Counted from the stretch's first letter, positions 1 through 8,993 are shown. The stretch is DNA of 36,928 bases from Clostridiaceae bacterium (GCA_029256485.1 JAQSXU010000030.1:1-36928); one strand, 5' to 3'. A program made the numbers and translations. Notes: a model not told the origin generated them from the sequence alone.

Positions 1-5
1 AAACG

Positions 6-1838
6 ATGTTTAAAAGAGCAAATAAAATTACATCATTATTAGTAGCTGCAGCTTCTGTTGCTACAATGGTTCCTGCATACGCTGCAGACGTTAAAAAAGC
101 TGATTCACAAGAAGGTACTGTTTATAATGCGGTAGCATACAAAGATGGTACAGCATATATCGATGGAGAAGTTAACGATACAGATGCTGGATATTACTAC
201 AAAGATGGTAAGTTCACTCAATTAGATGACGTTGATTCAGGATCAGAAGTTGCTGCTTTTGGTGCTAAATACGCTAAAATTGATGATGGTAAAGACTACA
301 ATGTAGATTTAGAATCTGGTAAAGTATTAGATTCAGATGTACCAGGAGATACTGAAGACGATGCTGCTTCAGCTTTAAGAAAAGAAATTAAAGACGCTGA
401 TAGATATGATGTTAAGGATACAACAAAATCTAAAACATCTGGAACTAACTGGGGTTATATAAGAGGGGATATCGCAGCTTTAACTGTAATTCCAGGATCT
501 AAATTTGCTGACAATTGGTATTCAACTCAAATACTTACAAAAAATGGACAATTTGCAAAACAAACAGATGCTACTGAAGAAAGAGCTACAACTGTATTTA
601 CTGATATGAAAGGAAATTTCATTGATGCAGATTATAACTTAGGAAAAGTTAAAGTTGAAACAACTAAAGAATCTGTAAGTGTTGAAAATACAAAGGACAC
701 TTATAAATTATTAGCAGACGGAGATACTTATGCTTCAGTTTCAGATCAAGTTGTATTAGGTCAAGATAAAGATTACATTTATAGATTCGCAAATCTTACA
801 GTTAATGTAGATGTAGATCCAGCTGTAGTTGGAAGCATTAAAATAAACGGTAAAGATTTTGATCTTAACGGAAACAAGTTTGTTAAATTACCAGTTATTC
901 AAAAAATATCTAAAGCACAAGACTCAAGTGATGTTGATGATGCAAAATATGCTAAAACTGTATATAACTATGTAATCAGTGATGATTCAGGTAAAACAAC
1001 TGATTCAAAAGCTGAGAATTATGCAGCACTTGCAACAGCTGATGGAAATTCTTCTGATAAAGTAGAAGCTACTAAAGCACAAGTTGTTAATGGTAAATTA
1101 GTATTATTCAGTGTTCAAGATGCAGATAAGGCATCTGGTAGTGAAGCAGTAGTATCTGGAAGCCGTGGAGATACTGTTTTACTTCAAGCTGCTACATTGA
1201 AGCAAAAGAATGGATTCTACTATACTGATATAGAAGATTCAGCAAATATTACAGCAGAATTCAGTGATAAGACTGATAAAGCAGCTGTGGATACTGATGT
1301 AGATGGAAATATCTATGTTTTAGATGGTGGATACATCAAGAAATTTGATGGAACTGACGATTGGACAAAAATATATAAAGTAGATGGTTCTTTTGATTCA
1401 TTATCAACTTATGACAAAGACAACATGGTTGCTTGGAGTCAAGGTGATGAAGTTTATTCAATAATCGGTGGAAAATCTACTGATGATACTAAGAAAGATG
1501 ATACAACTCCAGCTACTACAGTAACTGCTGGTTGGGCTAAGAATGCTGATGGTTCTTGGACATTCAACAAAGCTGATGGAACTAAAGCAACTGGATGGTT
1601 CCAAGATACTACTGGTACTTGGTACTATGCTAACACTGCTGGTGTAATGGCAGCTAATGCTTGGGCTCAAGATTCTGCTGGAGCTTGGTACTACTTAGGT
1701 GGATCAGGTGCTATGACAGTTAATGCATGGGTTCAATCTGGTGGAAAATACTACTATGTTGGAGCTAACGGATCTATGTTAGTTAACACTACTACTCCAG
1801 ATGGTTACTGGGTAGGAGCAGATGGAGCTTGGGTTTAA
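6..1838 (+). CDS. Secreted cell-wall-binding repeat protein
   Basis: A 610-residue exported surface protein. The N-terminus is a classic Sec signal peptide: basic MFKR, a hydrophobic stretch, and a likely cleavage after AYA at about residue 26. The body (about 27-505) is acidic, rich in D, K, S and T, and I do not recognise it as an enzyme. The last 100 residues (from about 1530 on the DNA) are aromatic-rich repeats with GW, WYY and KYYYVGANGSM patterns, typical of choline-binding/cell-wall-binding repeats that anchor clostridial proteins non-covalently to wall polymers. The start is the only Met in front of the signal peptide; its ribosome binding site lies outside the window. It ends in a strong terminator and is probably a separate transcription unit. 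Export and wall anchoring are well supported; the function of the central part is unknown. Confidence 0.9.
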   Translation: MFKRANKITSLLVAAASVATMVPAYAADVKKADSQEGTVYNAVAYKDGTAYIDGEVNDTDAGYYYKDGKFTQLDDVDSGSEVAAFGAKYAKIDDGKDYNVDLESGKVLDSDVPGDTEDDAASALRKEIKDADRYDVKDTTKSKTSGTNWGYIRGDIAALTVIPGSKFADNWYSTQILTKNGQFAKQTDATEERATTVFTDMKGNFIDADYNLGKVKVETTKESVSVENTKDTYKLLADGDTYASVSDQVVLGQDKDYIYRFANLTVNVDVDPAVVGSIKINGKDFDLNGNKFVKLPVIQKISKAQDSSDVDDAKYAKTVYNYVISDDSGKTTDSKAENYAALATADGNSSDKVEATKAQVVNGKLVLFSVQDADKASGSEAVVSGSRGDTVLLQAATLKQKNGFYYTDIEDSANITAEFSDKTDKAAVDTDVDGNIYVLDGGYIKKFDGTDDWTKIYKVDGSFDSLSTYDKDNMVAWSQGDEVYSIIGGKSTDDTKKDDTTPATTVTAGWAKNADGSWTFNKADGTKATGWFQDTTGTWYYANTAGVMAANAWAQDSAGAWYYLGGSGAMTVNAWVQSGGKYYYVGANGSMLVNTTTPDGYWVGADGAWV

Positions 1839-1862
1839 TCTTAAGTTTGAATTCTGTTAAAT

Positions 1863-1902
1863 AAAAGAAGGACAAGGCTATGCCTTGATCCTTCTTTTTT
1901 TA
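1863..1902 (+). terminator. Rho-independent terminator of the cell-wall-binding protein gene
   Basis: A long hairpin starts 25 bases after the stop codon: AAGAAGGA-CAAGGC pairs with GCCTTG-A-TCCTTCTT around a TAT loop, with one bulged A, followed at once by a run of T. Position, stem length and U-tract all fit an intrinsic terminator. Confidence 0.9.
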
Positions 1903-1956
1903 ATGATCAATTGTTAATCAGGTGAAAAGGAATATTTCAATGGGGAGTGAAAATTA

Positions 1957-2299
1957 TTATTTCTTTTCAGTTTCATTTCTGCAACTACCTGCAATTTTGC
2001 TTAAAATCTCACATATATCTTTACAATCCTGAAGTGCTTTTAAAATATTATCATCATTTAAAATTTTAGACTGCATAATAAGTTAAAACCAATATTCACT
2101 TTGATTAAAACTCTGTCTTAGTGTATCTTTTAATAGTTTCTTTAATATTAGTTACTACGCTAGTTACAGAACGCAATAATTGCTTTGATAAAATAAACTT
2201 CTTATTAAATACTGAATATTTATAAAAACATATAATTTCAAGAACAAAATCAAATGACTTATTAACAATAACATTACTATAAATAAAAAATCCCTCCAA
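1957..2299 (-). pseudogene. Decayed four-helix-bundle (23S rRNA IVS-type) protein gene
   Basis: Read on the minus strand, the first part encodes NVIVNKSFDF, FNKKFILSKQLLRS and a TNIKETI segment, which match the N-terminal half of the small four-helix-bundle family (TIGR02436-like, about 120 residues). The frame stops at about 2105. In another frame a few bases on, SEYWF-stop-LIMQSKILNDD and KALQDCKDICEILSKIAGS give the family's C-terminal helix, ending at 1957. The middle (about 25 residues around the usual second and third helices) is missing, one in-frame TAA remains, and the start appears lost: a GGAGGG ribosome binding site is followed after seven bases by ATT where an ATG would be expected. 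Family recognition is from memory of the conserved pattern. The gene is clearly broken. Confidence 0.75.
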
Positions 2300-2742
2300 G
2301 TGTGAATAATTGACAATTCACTATTGTACAATTATCCTTATCTCAAAACAAAATAAATAAACAAAAAAGAACCACTTTGTAGCAGTTCATAACTATTATT
2401 TACAGATTTCAATCTAGCAATATCAGCCTATTCAACTTGATATCTTTTCATATATTAGTAACGTCACACTGAATTTTAGCTTTGTCGTTATCATATTGTC
2501 ATGCTCGACTTCATTAACTTCAGCAGAATGTTCTAATGCTCTTAAACTTTGGCTTTGAGTCTTTATAGGCCATCGTCAGTTTTGAATTAAAGTATTTTTA
2601 AACCATTATCGACTTAGATTCAGTCTTTTCAAAATATTTAAGACTCCATTATTCGTATATTTTATCTTGCATAAATCTAAATGGATTAATGCAAGTTGTT
2701 TATTGCTTAACTAATACCATTGAAAATTGATCATTGGCTATT
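2300..2742. other. Intergenic stretch, no intact gene
   Basis: About 440 bases with no intact gene. A minus-strand stretch around 2460-2570 stays open for roughly 40 codons (containing SLRALEHSAEVNEVEHDNM) and may be another coding remnant, but I do not recognise it. A short imperfect AATTGACAAT/ATTGTACAATT palindrome lies at about 2305-2335 and resembles other small intergenic palindromes in this window. Confidence 0.4.
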
Positions 2743-2773
2743 AAAAAATGAGCTACCGAAGTAGCTCATTTTT
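2743..2773 (-). terminator. Terminator of the minus-strand wzy/GT/WbaP cluster (UUCG loop)
   Basis: On the minus strand ATGAGCTAC pairs with GTAGCTCAT around a TTCG loop, then six T. UUCG is an extra-stable tetraloop. The A-run on the other side gives it a U-tract in the plus direction too, so it may be bidirectional, but the nearest genes that need it are on the minus strand. Confidence 0.85.
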
Positions 2774-2777
2774 ATTA

Positions 2778-2828
2778 AATTATCTCGTGTATTTAAATTA
2801 ACGACTAATTGGAATACACGAGATAATT
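2778..2828. repeat. Perfect 16-bp inverted repeat just after the wzy stop codon
   Basis: AATTATCTCGTGTATT at 2778-2793 is exactly repeated in inverse at 2813-2828, with a 19-base spacer. It ends two bases short of the wzy stop codon at 2831-2833. It could form a 3' hairpin that protects the mRNA, or be a protein-binding site. The true terminator follows separately. Confidence 0.8.
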
Positions 2829-2830
2829 GA

Positions 2831-4696
2831 TTATTTGTTAAGTTTCTTGCGTATTGCATCTCTATTCATAAAGTTTAATGCAACTCCAACTCCAAATATT
2901 ATCCAGAATACAGGAGCAACACTTACCACTGAGTCATTAAATAAGCCGGTAATTAAATATCCAACAACACCTAAAGATGTTATAGCTCCTAACATTGTAG
3001 TTTTATCCAAGTTATAATTTTCTTTAAAAGCATATAACTTAAAGCTATCAACTAAATAAGTAAATACCATTACTAAAAATCCCAATAAAGCCACAACACC
3101 ATAGTTAAGTGCCATTTGTAAGTAAAGATTATGGGCTTTATCAACAGTTATATTTGGAGTATCAAGAGCGTAATACTTAGCAATAAGTTCATTCTGTGGG
3201 AATACAAATGGGAATGTATCTGGACCATTTCCAAGTATAACAGTATTTTTAAGTAATGGAATTGCTCTAGACCAAATATATCCTCTAGCAGAACCTAACT
3301 TTTCTTTTCCTTTAAAGCCGAAAGAGTCAGGAGTTTGTAGGTTTATATATTTCTTTGTGCTTGAATCTATAATCTGGAATGTTTTTGCATCATTCAATTT
3401 AAAGAAGAACATAGGTTGATTATTTATATTTAGAACTAATGTATCTGAAATTACTGAACTTTTATCAAGTTTTCCAAAAGCAAATGTAAAATTTTTAAAA
3501 GCTTCATAATTAGTTGTTAATACTTTACCATTTAATGCATATGGAACAACTTCATCTTTTGAATTTTTAAATACAGGATTACCCTTTTCATAAGAGATTT
3601 TTAATATATCGGCATTATTTGGTAATACTATTTCAGTAGTAGAACCCTCATATTTAATGTCTTTTATAGGGGTATGATCCGTATAATCAAAGTCGCTTGT
3701 GTTTTTAAAAATATCAGAAATATCAGAAGTTAAGGTTGGGATTCTTCTAAGGATAGAGCCATTAGAAGCATAATTAACACCAACTATAACTATAATTAAA
3801 GCAGCAAATCCTATTAAAAGTTTTTTCCAGTGAATTTTAGAATGCTTTATAATAGGTTTCTTAAATATAACCAAACCAAATAGTGCAGCACCGAAAACTC
3901 CAACTAAACCTGAACGGGCAGAACTTCCAAATAATAGCCAAAGTGAAAGTAGTGTTCCCATAAAGGATAATAGTTTATATGAGATTTCATCTTCAAATAT
4001 TGTATAGCAAAACAAAATAGGTAAAACTATAGAGACAAAACTACCCATATAGTTATAGTTGATAAAAGTACCATAAAGTGTATGTTGTTGAATAGTTGGA
4101 GTTAAATCACCAACAGTTTTTAGATACTCACTAGGAACAACTATAAGTTTACCTAACGGAGTTTTGATTAAATCTTGTCCTATATATTGAAATAGTCCTA
4201 AAAATGCATTAATAGATACTATTATTAAAATAGGGACTATAACATATTTATAATTATTTGTAGTTTTAAAAGTATATATTGAATAGATAAAGAGAATTAT
4301 ATAACATGCGATAGTAAGAAATCCCTCAGCTCTATCAAACATACCCCAAAAGGAAACTTGCTGATATTTTGAAAAAACTGAAGAAAGAAGTACAAAAAGA
4401 AAAAAAACACCAGTTGAAATTAAAATTACATTAACAACCTTGTCTTTTTTATTAAAAATTTTTTTGAAAAATATTATACTGAGTATAATTAAAATAATAG
4501 AAAAAAACATTAAAAGAAACGCTTTTTTTTGTGAAAATAAATCTATTTGAGTAGTACCGCCCCATATATTAGCTATATTTTCATCAACATCAACTTTAGT
4601 CATCCTAACAATTAACGGCACAATACTAAGGATAACTGCAATTGGTAAGAAAAAATTATAAGATTTTTCTTTTGATTTATTTCTAAGATTATCCAT
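2831..4696 (-). CDS. Wzy-like O-antigen ligase/polymerase family membrane protein
   Basis: A 621-residue integral membrane protein with about 12 predicted helices and one large exterior loop (about residues 310-480) before the last three helices. The loop contains RGYIWSRAIPLLKNT and GNGPDTFPFVFPQ, a pattern seen in the Wzy_C/O-antigen ligase family of Gram-positive bacteria. The family joins polyprenyl-linked glycans at the outer face of the membrane: polymerisation of repeat units or ligation to an acceptor. The start is placed at the ATG at 4696, which has an AGGA nine bases upstream; a GTG six bases earlier is too close to it. The gene has its own good promoter (4751-4779) and is the last of three minus-strand genes. 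Polymerase versus ligase cannot be decided from sequence. Confidence 0.85.
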   Translation of the reverse strand: MDNLRNKSKEKSYNFFLPIAVILSIVPLIVRMTKVDVDENIANIWGGTTQIDLFSQKKAFLLMFFSIILIILSIIFFKKIFNKKDKVVNVILISTGVFFLFVLLSSVFSKYQQVSFWGMFDRAEGFLTIACYIILFIYSIYTFKTTNNYKYVIVPILIIVSINAFLGLFQYIGQDLIKTPLGKLIVVPSEYLKTVGDLTPTIQQHTLYGTFINYNYMGSFVSIVLPILFCYTIFEDEISYKLLSFMGTLLSLWLLFGSSARSGLVGVFGAALFGLVIFKKPIIKHSKIHWKKLLIGFAALIIVIVGVNYASNGSILRRIPTLTSDISDIFKNTSDFDYTDHTPIKDIKYEGSTTEIVLPNNADILKISYEKGNPVFKNSKDEVVPYALNGKVLTTNYEAFKNFTFAFGKLDKSSVISDTLVLNINNQPMFFFKLNDAKTFQIIDSSTKKYINLQTPDSFGFKGKEKLGSARGYIWSRAIPLLKNTVILGNGPDTFPFVFPQNELIAKYYALDTPNITVDKAHNLYLQMALNYGVVALLGFLVMVFTYLVDSFKLYAFKENYNLDKTTMLGAITSLGVVGYLITGLFNDSVVSVAPVFWIIFGVGVALNFMNRDAIRKKLNK

Positions 4697-4750
4697 ATCC
4701 ACACATCCTAATATAATTATTTTTGTAATTTACACATACAAATATGTAAT

Positions 4751-4779
4751 ATTATAGCATCCTCATTATTTCATTGCAA
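4751..4779 (-). promoter_or_regulatory. Sigma-A-type promoter of the wzy-like gene
   Basis: On the minus strand TTGCAA (4774-4779), a 17-base spacer and TATAAT (4751-4756), about 55 bases upstream of the wzy start. The -35 box and the spacer lie inside a palindrome (4760-4792), so the promoter may be controlled by an operator. Confidence 0.65.
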
Positions 4780-4792
4780 TGAAACATGAGGA
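4760..4792. promoter_or_regulatory. Palindrome over the wzy promoter (possible operator)
   Basis: TCCTCAT (4760-4766) pairs with ATGAGGA (4786-4792), and inside it lies TTCAT-TGC-AATGAA. The nested dyad covers the -35 element and the spacer of the predicted promoter. It lacks a U-tract in the minus direction, so a terminator is less likely than an operator. Confidence 0.5.
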
Positions 4793-4842
4793 AATGTAAT
4801 GTTTTAGTAAGATATAAAGTGACAATTATCAACAATCAATTG

Positions 4843-5718
4843 TCAGTTAGAATGGATAAAATTTTTAAATATTTCAAATAAATATTTTATCCAAATACCT
4901 ATGAATACAAGAGAGGTTACAGCAAAATTATATTTTACATAATAATGCTTTTTATAAAAAATCCACATGGCATTATGGAAATCGTATATAACTTTAGTTT
5001 TTCTCTTTTTTGAACTTCCACCTTTATGATGAGTAATTGTTGCCTTGGAATAGTATAAAATCTTATATCCACTTTCTTTAATACGATAGCATAAATCAAT
5101 ATCTTCACCATACATAAAGAAATCTTCATCGAGTAGACCTGCATTATCAAGTACTGCTTTAGGCATGAGCATAAAAGCACCCATTAAGCAGTCCACTTCT
5201 CCTACTTCATCTTCATTTAAGTGTAAGGCATCATATTGTCCATATTTTATTTGATCAATTTTGTATAATTTCAATAGATAATAAAGTGAAGCTTTTGGAG
5301 TAGGAAAGCCTCTTTTACACGCATGATCAAGTTTTCCGTCTGGTAAAATAACTTTGCAACCTAAGGCGCCTAGATTTGGATTTCTGTCCATCTCTATTAA
5401 ACATTGTTCTAGGCAATCTTCATTGATTACTGTATCTGAGTTAAGTAATAATATGTATTTGCCTCTAGAGGCACGAATGCCAATATTATTAGCTTTTGCA
5501 AAACCTAGATTAGACGTATTAATAAATACCCTTAATATTTTTCGAGATATAAGATTATTAAAGGTTTCTTGTAATTTTTCAATACTGCCGTCTTTAGAAG
5601 CATTATCCACTAATAATATTTCATATTCAAATGGATGTTCTTTTTGAATTATTGATTCTATGGTCTGCTTAGTAAGATCATAGGTGTTATAGTTAACAAT
5701 AATAATAGATAATTTCAC
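4843..5718 (-). CDS. Family 2 glycosyltransferase (rhamnosyltransferase-like, COG1216)
   Basis: A 291-residue cytoplasmic GT-A glycosyltransferase. It opens with LSIIIVNYNTYDLT, has an LLVDNASKDGS nucleotide-sugar segment, LLLNSDT as the DxD-like metal site, and near the C-terminus GEDIDLCYRIKESGYKI followed by THHKGGSS, the signature of WbbL-like enzymes. I chose the GTG at 5718, which has AAGGAGG six bases upstream (5725-5731); the open frame extends 12 codons further but without a better site. A short hydrophobic C-terminal segment (VFIGIWIKYLFEIF) may tether it to the membrane. It sits between the WbaP-type initiator and the Wzy-like gene, so it probably adds an early sugar, perhaps rhamnose, to the lipid-linked unit. 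The exact sugar is inference. Confidence 0.88.
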   Translation of the reverse strand: MKLSIIIVNYNTYDLTKQTIESIIQKEHPFEYEILLVDNASKDGSIEKLQETFNNLISRKILRVFINTSNLGFAKANNIGIRASRGKYILLLNSDTVINEDCLEQCLIEMDRNPNLGALGCKVILPDGKLDHACKRGFPTPKASLYYLLKLYKIDQIKYGQYDALHLNEDEVGEVDCLMGAFMLMPKAVLDNAGLLDEDFFMYGEDIDLCYRIKESGYKILYYSKATITHHKGGSSKKRKTKVIYDFHNAMWIFYKKHYYVKYNFAVTSLVFIGIWIKYLFEIFKNFIHSN

Positions 5719-5759
5719 GTTTTTCCTCCTTGGAGCGGTATAATTAAAATGCAATACGG

Positions 5760-7163
5760 TTATTTCATATCAATAGTATCATTTACAATGATTTTTTCAT
5801 TATTTTTCAAGCCTTTAAATACAGTTTTAAATAAAATAGTTATGTCCAATAATATAGTCCAATTTTCAATATAAGATATGTCGTATTCAATTCTTTTCTT
5901 TATAGAAGTATCGCCTCTAAAACCATTTACTTGAGCAAGTCCAGTTATTCCAGGCTTTACTTGGTGTTTTACCATATAAAGAGGAATTTCATCTTTAAAA
6001 TTATCAACAAAATGAGGGAGTTCAGGTCTAGGACCTACCAAACTCATATCTCCTTTTAGGACATTGAAAAATTGTGGCAGTTCATCTATGGAGAATTTGC
6101 GGATAAAAGAACCAAACTTTGTTTTTCGTGGATCAATGTCTTTGCTCCAGCCAGTTTCTTCTGATGAATTTACCTTCATGGACCTAAATTTATACATAGT
6201 AAATAAATTTTTATTTAAGCCAACACGCTTTTGTTTAAAAATAATGGAACCATCTGAAGTTAGTTTGATAATTAATGCTGTAATAAGCATAATGGGGCTT
6301 GTACAAATAATTAAGAATATAGATCCTATTACATCCATAGTTCTTTTCATAAATGCATTTCCTAAGTTATCCAAAGGGATTCTTCTAATATTGATAAGAG
6401 GGATATTACCTATTTGATCTATATAGGGCTGACTAGGTATATACTTATAAGAAAAAGGAATTATGGAAACCTTCGTACCACTTCTTTCGCAAGCTGAAAC
6501 TATGTTTTCTAGATATTTAGCATCAGCAATATCTAGAGCACAAACAACTTCATCAGGTTTAGTTTTATCTAAAACTTCGTATAATTCATCAAAAGCTCCA
6601 AGTTTTTCACCTTTAAAATCAGAACTATTGGCTACGTATCCAGAGTAGCTATAACCAAAATGTTTGTTGTTTTCAAGAACTTCTAAATATTCATTTGCAA
6701 CTTCTCCGGCTCCAACTATTATCACATGCTTTAAATTCAAGCCTTTCATTCTCATATTTGATAAGGTTTTTCTTAAGACAAACCGCTTAATTACAATTAA
6801 TCCTATATTCACAAAATAAAAAATTACAATGACAAAACGTGAAATATTCCCTAATTTAAAAGCAAAGAGCAAAGATAATATTATAGCAGTTAAAATTGTA
6901 TTTGCCTTTATTATTTGATTGCATTCTTTAATAAAAACTTTTGTTCTAAAAGAATGGTAAAGATTAAAAAAATTAAACACGATCAAATTTACTGGAATTA
7001 TAAGAACTGAAAATTGAAAATAGGTAATAAGTTTTATATATTCTACATCAGTTGAAAAGACATAAAAACGGATAAAGTATGCTAAAGTCATTGATATAAA
7101 TAAAATTATAATATCTGAAATTGCATTTATTTTGTTTAAAAAATTTTGATTTTCTTTTATCAT
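5760..7163 (-). CDS. Polyprenyl-phosphate sugar-1-phosphate transferase (WbaP/CpsE type)
   Basis: A 467-residue membrane enzyme that starts glycan assembly by moving a sugar-1-phosphate from a nucleotide sugar to undecaprenyl phosphate. About five N-terminal helices are followed by a Rossmann-like CoA-binding-type domain (about 140-250, HVIIVGAGEVANEYLE) and a C-terminal bacterial sugar transferase domain with its own helix. The domain shows the family motifs KQKRVGLNKNLFTMYKFRSM, DELPQFFNVLKGDMSLVGPRPELP and the GITGLAQVNGFRG end motif. The length matches the usual 460-480 residues. ATG at 7163 has AAAGGATG upstream. It is the first gene of the minus-strand cluster, with a promoter at 7204-7231. 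The sugar is most likely glucose or galactose, by family, but this is not visible in the sequence. Confidence 0.92.
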   Translation of the reverse strand: MIKENQNFLNKINAISDIIILFISMTLAYFIRFYVFSTDVEYIKLITYFQFSVLIIPVNLIVFNFFNLYHSFRTKVFIKECNQIIKANTILTAIILSLLFAFKLGNISRFVIVIFYFVNIGLIVIKRFVLRKTLSNMRMKGLNLKHVIIVGAGEVANEYLEVLENNKHFGYSYSGYVANSSDFKGEKLGAFDELYEVLDKTKPDEVVCALDIADAKYLENIVSACERSGTKVSIIPFSYKYIPSQPYIDQIGNIPLINIRRIPLDNLGNAFMKRTMDVIGSIFLIICTSPIMLITALIIKLTSDGSIIFKQKRVGLNKNLFTMYKFRSMKVNSSEETGWSKDIDPRKTKFGSFIRKFSIDELPQFFNVLKGDMSLVGPRPELPHFVDNFKDEIPLYMVKHQVKPGITGLAQVNGFRGDTSIKKRIEYDISYIENWTILLDITILFKTVFKGLKNNEKIIVNDTIDMK

Positions 7164-7203
7164 TTATATCATCCTTTATTATTTATTGAAAACACATAAT
7201 TAT

Positions 7204-7231
7204 ATTATATAACAAAATTAGTAATGTACAA
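7204..7231 (-). promoter_or_regulatory. Promoter of the minus-strand WbaP-type gene
   Basis: On the minus strand TTGTAC (7226-7231), a 16-base spacer and TATAAT (7204-7209), about 40 bases upstream of the start codon. It faces away from the rhamnose operon. Confidence 0.6.
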
Positions 7232-7498
7232 TTAATAATTTATGTTTCTATGGGGACTGGTTGGAGAGGGAAGAAGAAATTTTAAAGATATGTAATAATA
7301 TTATTATAATTGAAGTAACTGCTAGCATATTAAATATGTAAATTTGGTTTATTTATATTTTATAATATGATAAAATCAAATTTAGAGTATAAAAGCAATG
7401 AAAGCAGTAATATTTTATTCAGCTCAATTGAAAATTCATTATTATAATTGGTAATTGAGTATTTGAAAACTGTAATTTAATTAAAGGAAGTGATAATT
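7232..7498. other. Divergent intergenic region before rfbA
   Basis: Together with 7164-7231 this forms a gap of about 335 bases between divergent operons. It is very AT-rich; TATAAT occurs at 7361-7366 and near 7445, but neither has a convincing -35 box at the right distance, so the rfbA promoter cannot be fixed by eye. A purine-rich stretch (TTGGAGAGGGAAGAAG) lies at about 7260. AAAGGAAG at 7483-7490 is the rfbA ribosome binding site. Confidence 0.4.
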
Positions 7499-8380
7499 TT
7501 GACAAAAGGTATAATACTTGCAGGTGGAAGTGGTACAAGACTTTATCCGTTGACTATGGTAACTTCAAAACAGCTTTTGCCAGTATATGATAAGCCTATG
7601 ATTTATTATCCATTATCAACATTAATGTTGGCAGGAATTAGAGATATATTGATAATATCAACGCCAACAGATTTACCTAATTTTGAAAAATTATTAGGGG
7701 ATGGTTCAAGATATGGAATTAATTTATCCTATAAAGAGCAGCCATCACCTGATGGATTGGCACAAGCGTTCATATTAGGTGAAGAATTTATTGGAAATGA
7801 TAACTGTGCTATGATACTTGGAGACAATATATTCCATGGAAATGGGTTAACAAAGCATTTAAAAAGAGCAGTAGGAAATGAGGGTCGTGGAACAGTTTTT
7901 GGGTATTATGTAGATGATCCAGAACGTTTTGGAGTGGTAGAATTTAATGAAAATGGAAAGGCAGTATCTCTAGAAGAAAAGCCAGAAAAACCAAAATCAA
8001 ACTATGCTGTTACAGGGCTTTATTTTTATGATAATAAGGTTTGTGAATATGCTAAAAATTTAAAACCATCGCCAAGAGGAGAATTAGAAATTACAGATTT
8101 GAATAAGATTTATCTTGAAAAAGGTAAGTTGGACGTTATTACCCTTGGAAGGGGATATGGATGGCTTGATACTGGAACGGTTGACAGTTTAACTGAAGCT
8201 TCTGAATATGTAAAAGTAATTGAAACAAGACAAGGGCTTAAAATTGCCTGTTTAGAGGAAATTTCATACAAAAATGGTTGGATAAATAAAGAAACTTTGT
8301 TAAAAAGTGCAGAGCAATACGGGAAAAGTCCTTATGGACAACATCTTAAGAATGTTGCAGAAAATAAAGTGATTTATTAA
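7499..8380 (+). CDS. rfbA: Glucose-1-phosphate thymidylyltransferase
   Basis: RmlA/RfbA, the first step of dTDP-L-rhamnose synthesis: dTTP plus glucose-1-phosphate gives dTDP-glucose and pyrophosphate. The N-terminus [17 protein letters not shown] is the nucleotide-binding signature; [18 protein letters not shown], the Mg-binding GDNIFHG region and [20 protein letters not shown] are all as in the family. I place the start at the TTG at 7499 (293 residues), eight bases after AAGGAAG; the GTG at 7490 overlaps that site and would add three residues not usual in the family. First gene of a 16-gene plus-strand operon. Its product feeds both the rhamnose branch and the 3-amino-sugar branch downstream. 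Confidence 0.97.
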   Translation: MTKGIILAGGSGTRLYPLTMVTSKQLLPVYDKPMIYYPLSTLMLAGIRDILIISTPTDLPNFEKLLGDGSRYGINLSYKEQPSPDGLAQAFILGEEFIGNDNCAMILGDNIFHGNGLTKHLKRAVGNEGRGTVFGYYVDDPERFGVVEFNENGKAVSLEEKPEKPKSNYAVTGLYFYDNKVCEYAKNLKPSPRGELEITDLNKIYLEKGKLDVITLGRGYGWLDTGTVDSLTEASEYVKVIETRQGLKIACLEEISYKNGWINKETLLKSAEQYGKSPYGQHLKNVAENKVIY

Positions 8381-8412
8381 GTTATAATTAATTAAAAAAG
8401 GAATGTTAAAAA

Positions 8413-8964
8413 ATGAAGTTAACTAAGACAAAACTAGAAGGCGTTTATGTAGTTGAACCGCAGGTTTTTAGGGATGAGAGAGGCTGGTTTATGGAAACTT
8501 ATTCTAAGATTAAGACTCCAGAAATAGCTTGTGATTTTGTGCAGGATAATCAATCCTATTCTAAAGGAAAAGGAATATTAAGAGGTATTCATTTTCAAAA
8601 TGGAGAGCATGCTCAGGCAAAATTATTACGTTGTATCAGAGGAACTGTACTTGATATAGCTGTTGATTTAAGAAAAGGGTCACCAACTTATAAACAATGG
8701 GTGGCAGTAGAGCTTTCAGATGAAAATAAAAAGCAATTATTTATTCCAAGAGGTTTTGGACACGGCTTTTTGACTTTGACTGATGATGTAGAGTTTGTTT
8801 ATAAAACAGATAATTATTATAATTATGAAAGTGATAGAAGTATTAAATTTGATGATCCTGAAATAGGCGTTGAATGGGGTATAGAAAATCCAATTCTTTC
8901 AGAAAAAGATAAAAAAGCACCATTATTAAAGGATAGTGATTGTACATTTATATATAATAAGTAA
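8413..8964 (+). CDS. rfbC: dTDP-4-dehydrorhamnose 3,5-epimerase
   Basis: RmlC/RfbC, a 183-residue cupin that epimerises C3 and C5 of dTDP-4-keto-6-deoxyglucose to the L-rhamno form. It shows FRDERGWFMETYS, the QDNQSYSKGKGILRGIHFQ segment holding the catalytic His (about residue 60), LLRCIRGTVLDIAVDLRKGSPT, and the IPRGFGHGFLTLTD motif with the tyrosine-containing VYKTDNYY. The length is normal for the family. AAAAAGGAATG lies upstream of the ATG. The order rfbA-rfbC-rfbB is common in Firmicutes. Confidence 0.97.
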   Translation: MKLTKTKLEGVYVVEPQVFRDERGWFMETYSKIKTPEIACDFVQDNQSYSKGKGILRGIHFQNGEHAQAKLLRCIRGTVLDIAVDLRKGSPTYKQWVAVELSDENKKQLFIPRGFGHGFLTLTDDVEFVYKTDNYYNYESDRSIKFDDPEIGVEWGIENPILSEKDKKAPLLKDSDCTFIYNK

Positions 8965-8993
8965 TTATTAATGTAAGAAATGAGGATTGAAGG

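Noticed and set aside
1458..1670. Minus-strand open frame opposite the wall-binding repeats
   Set aside because: It is antisense to a region of biased codon use, has low-complexity Ser/Ile-rich translation and no ribosome binding site.
6064..6417. Plus-strand open frame of 117 codons inside the WbaP-type gene
   Set aside because: It is antisense to conserved catalytic motifs of the sugar transferase and has no recognisable protein features.
7344..7366. rfbA promoter from TTGGTT and TATAAT
   Set aside because: The spacing is only about 11 bases, far from the 16-18 needed; no better pair could be chosen by eye.
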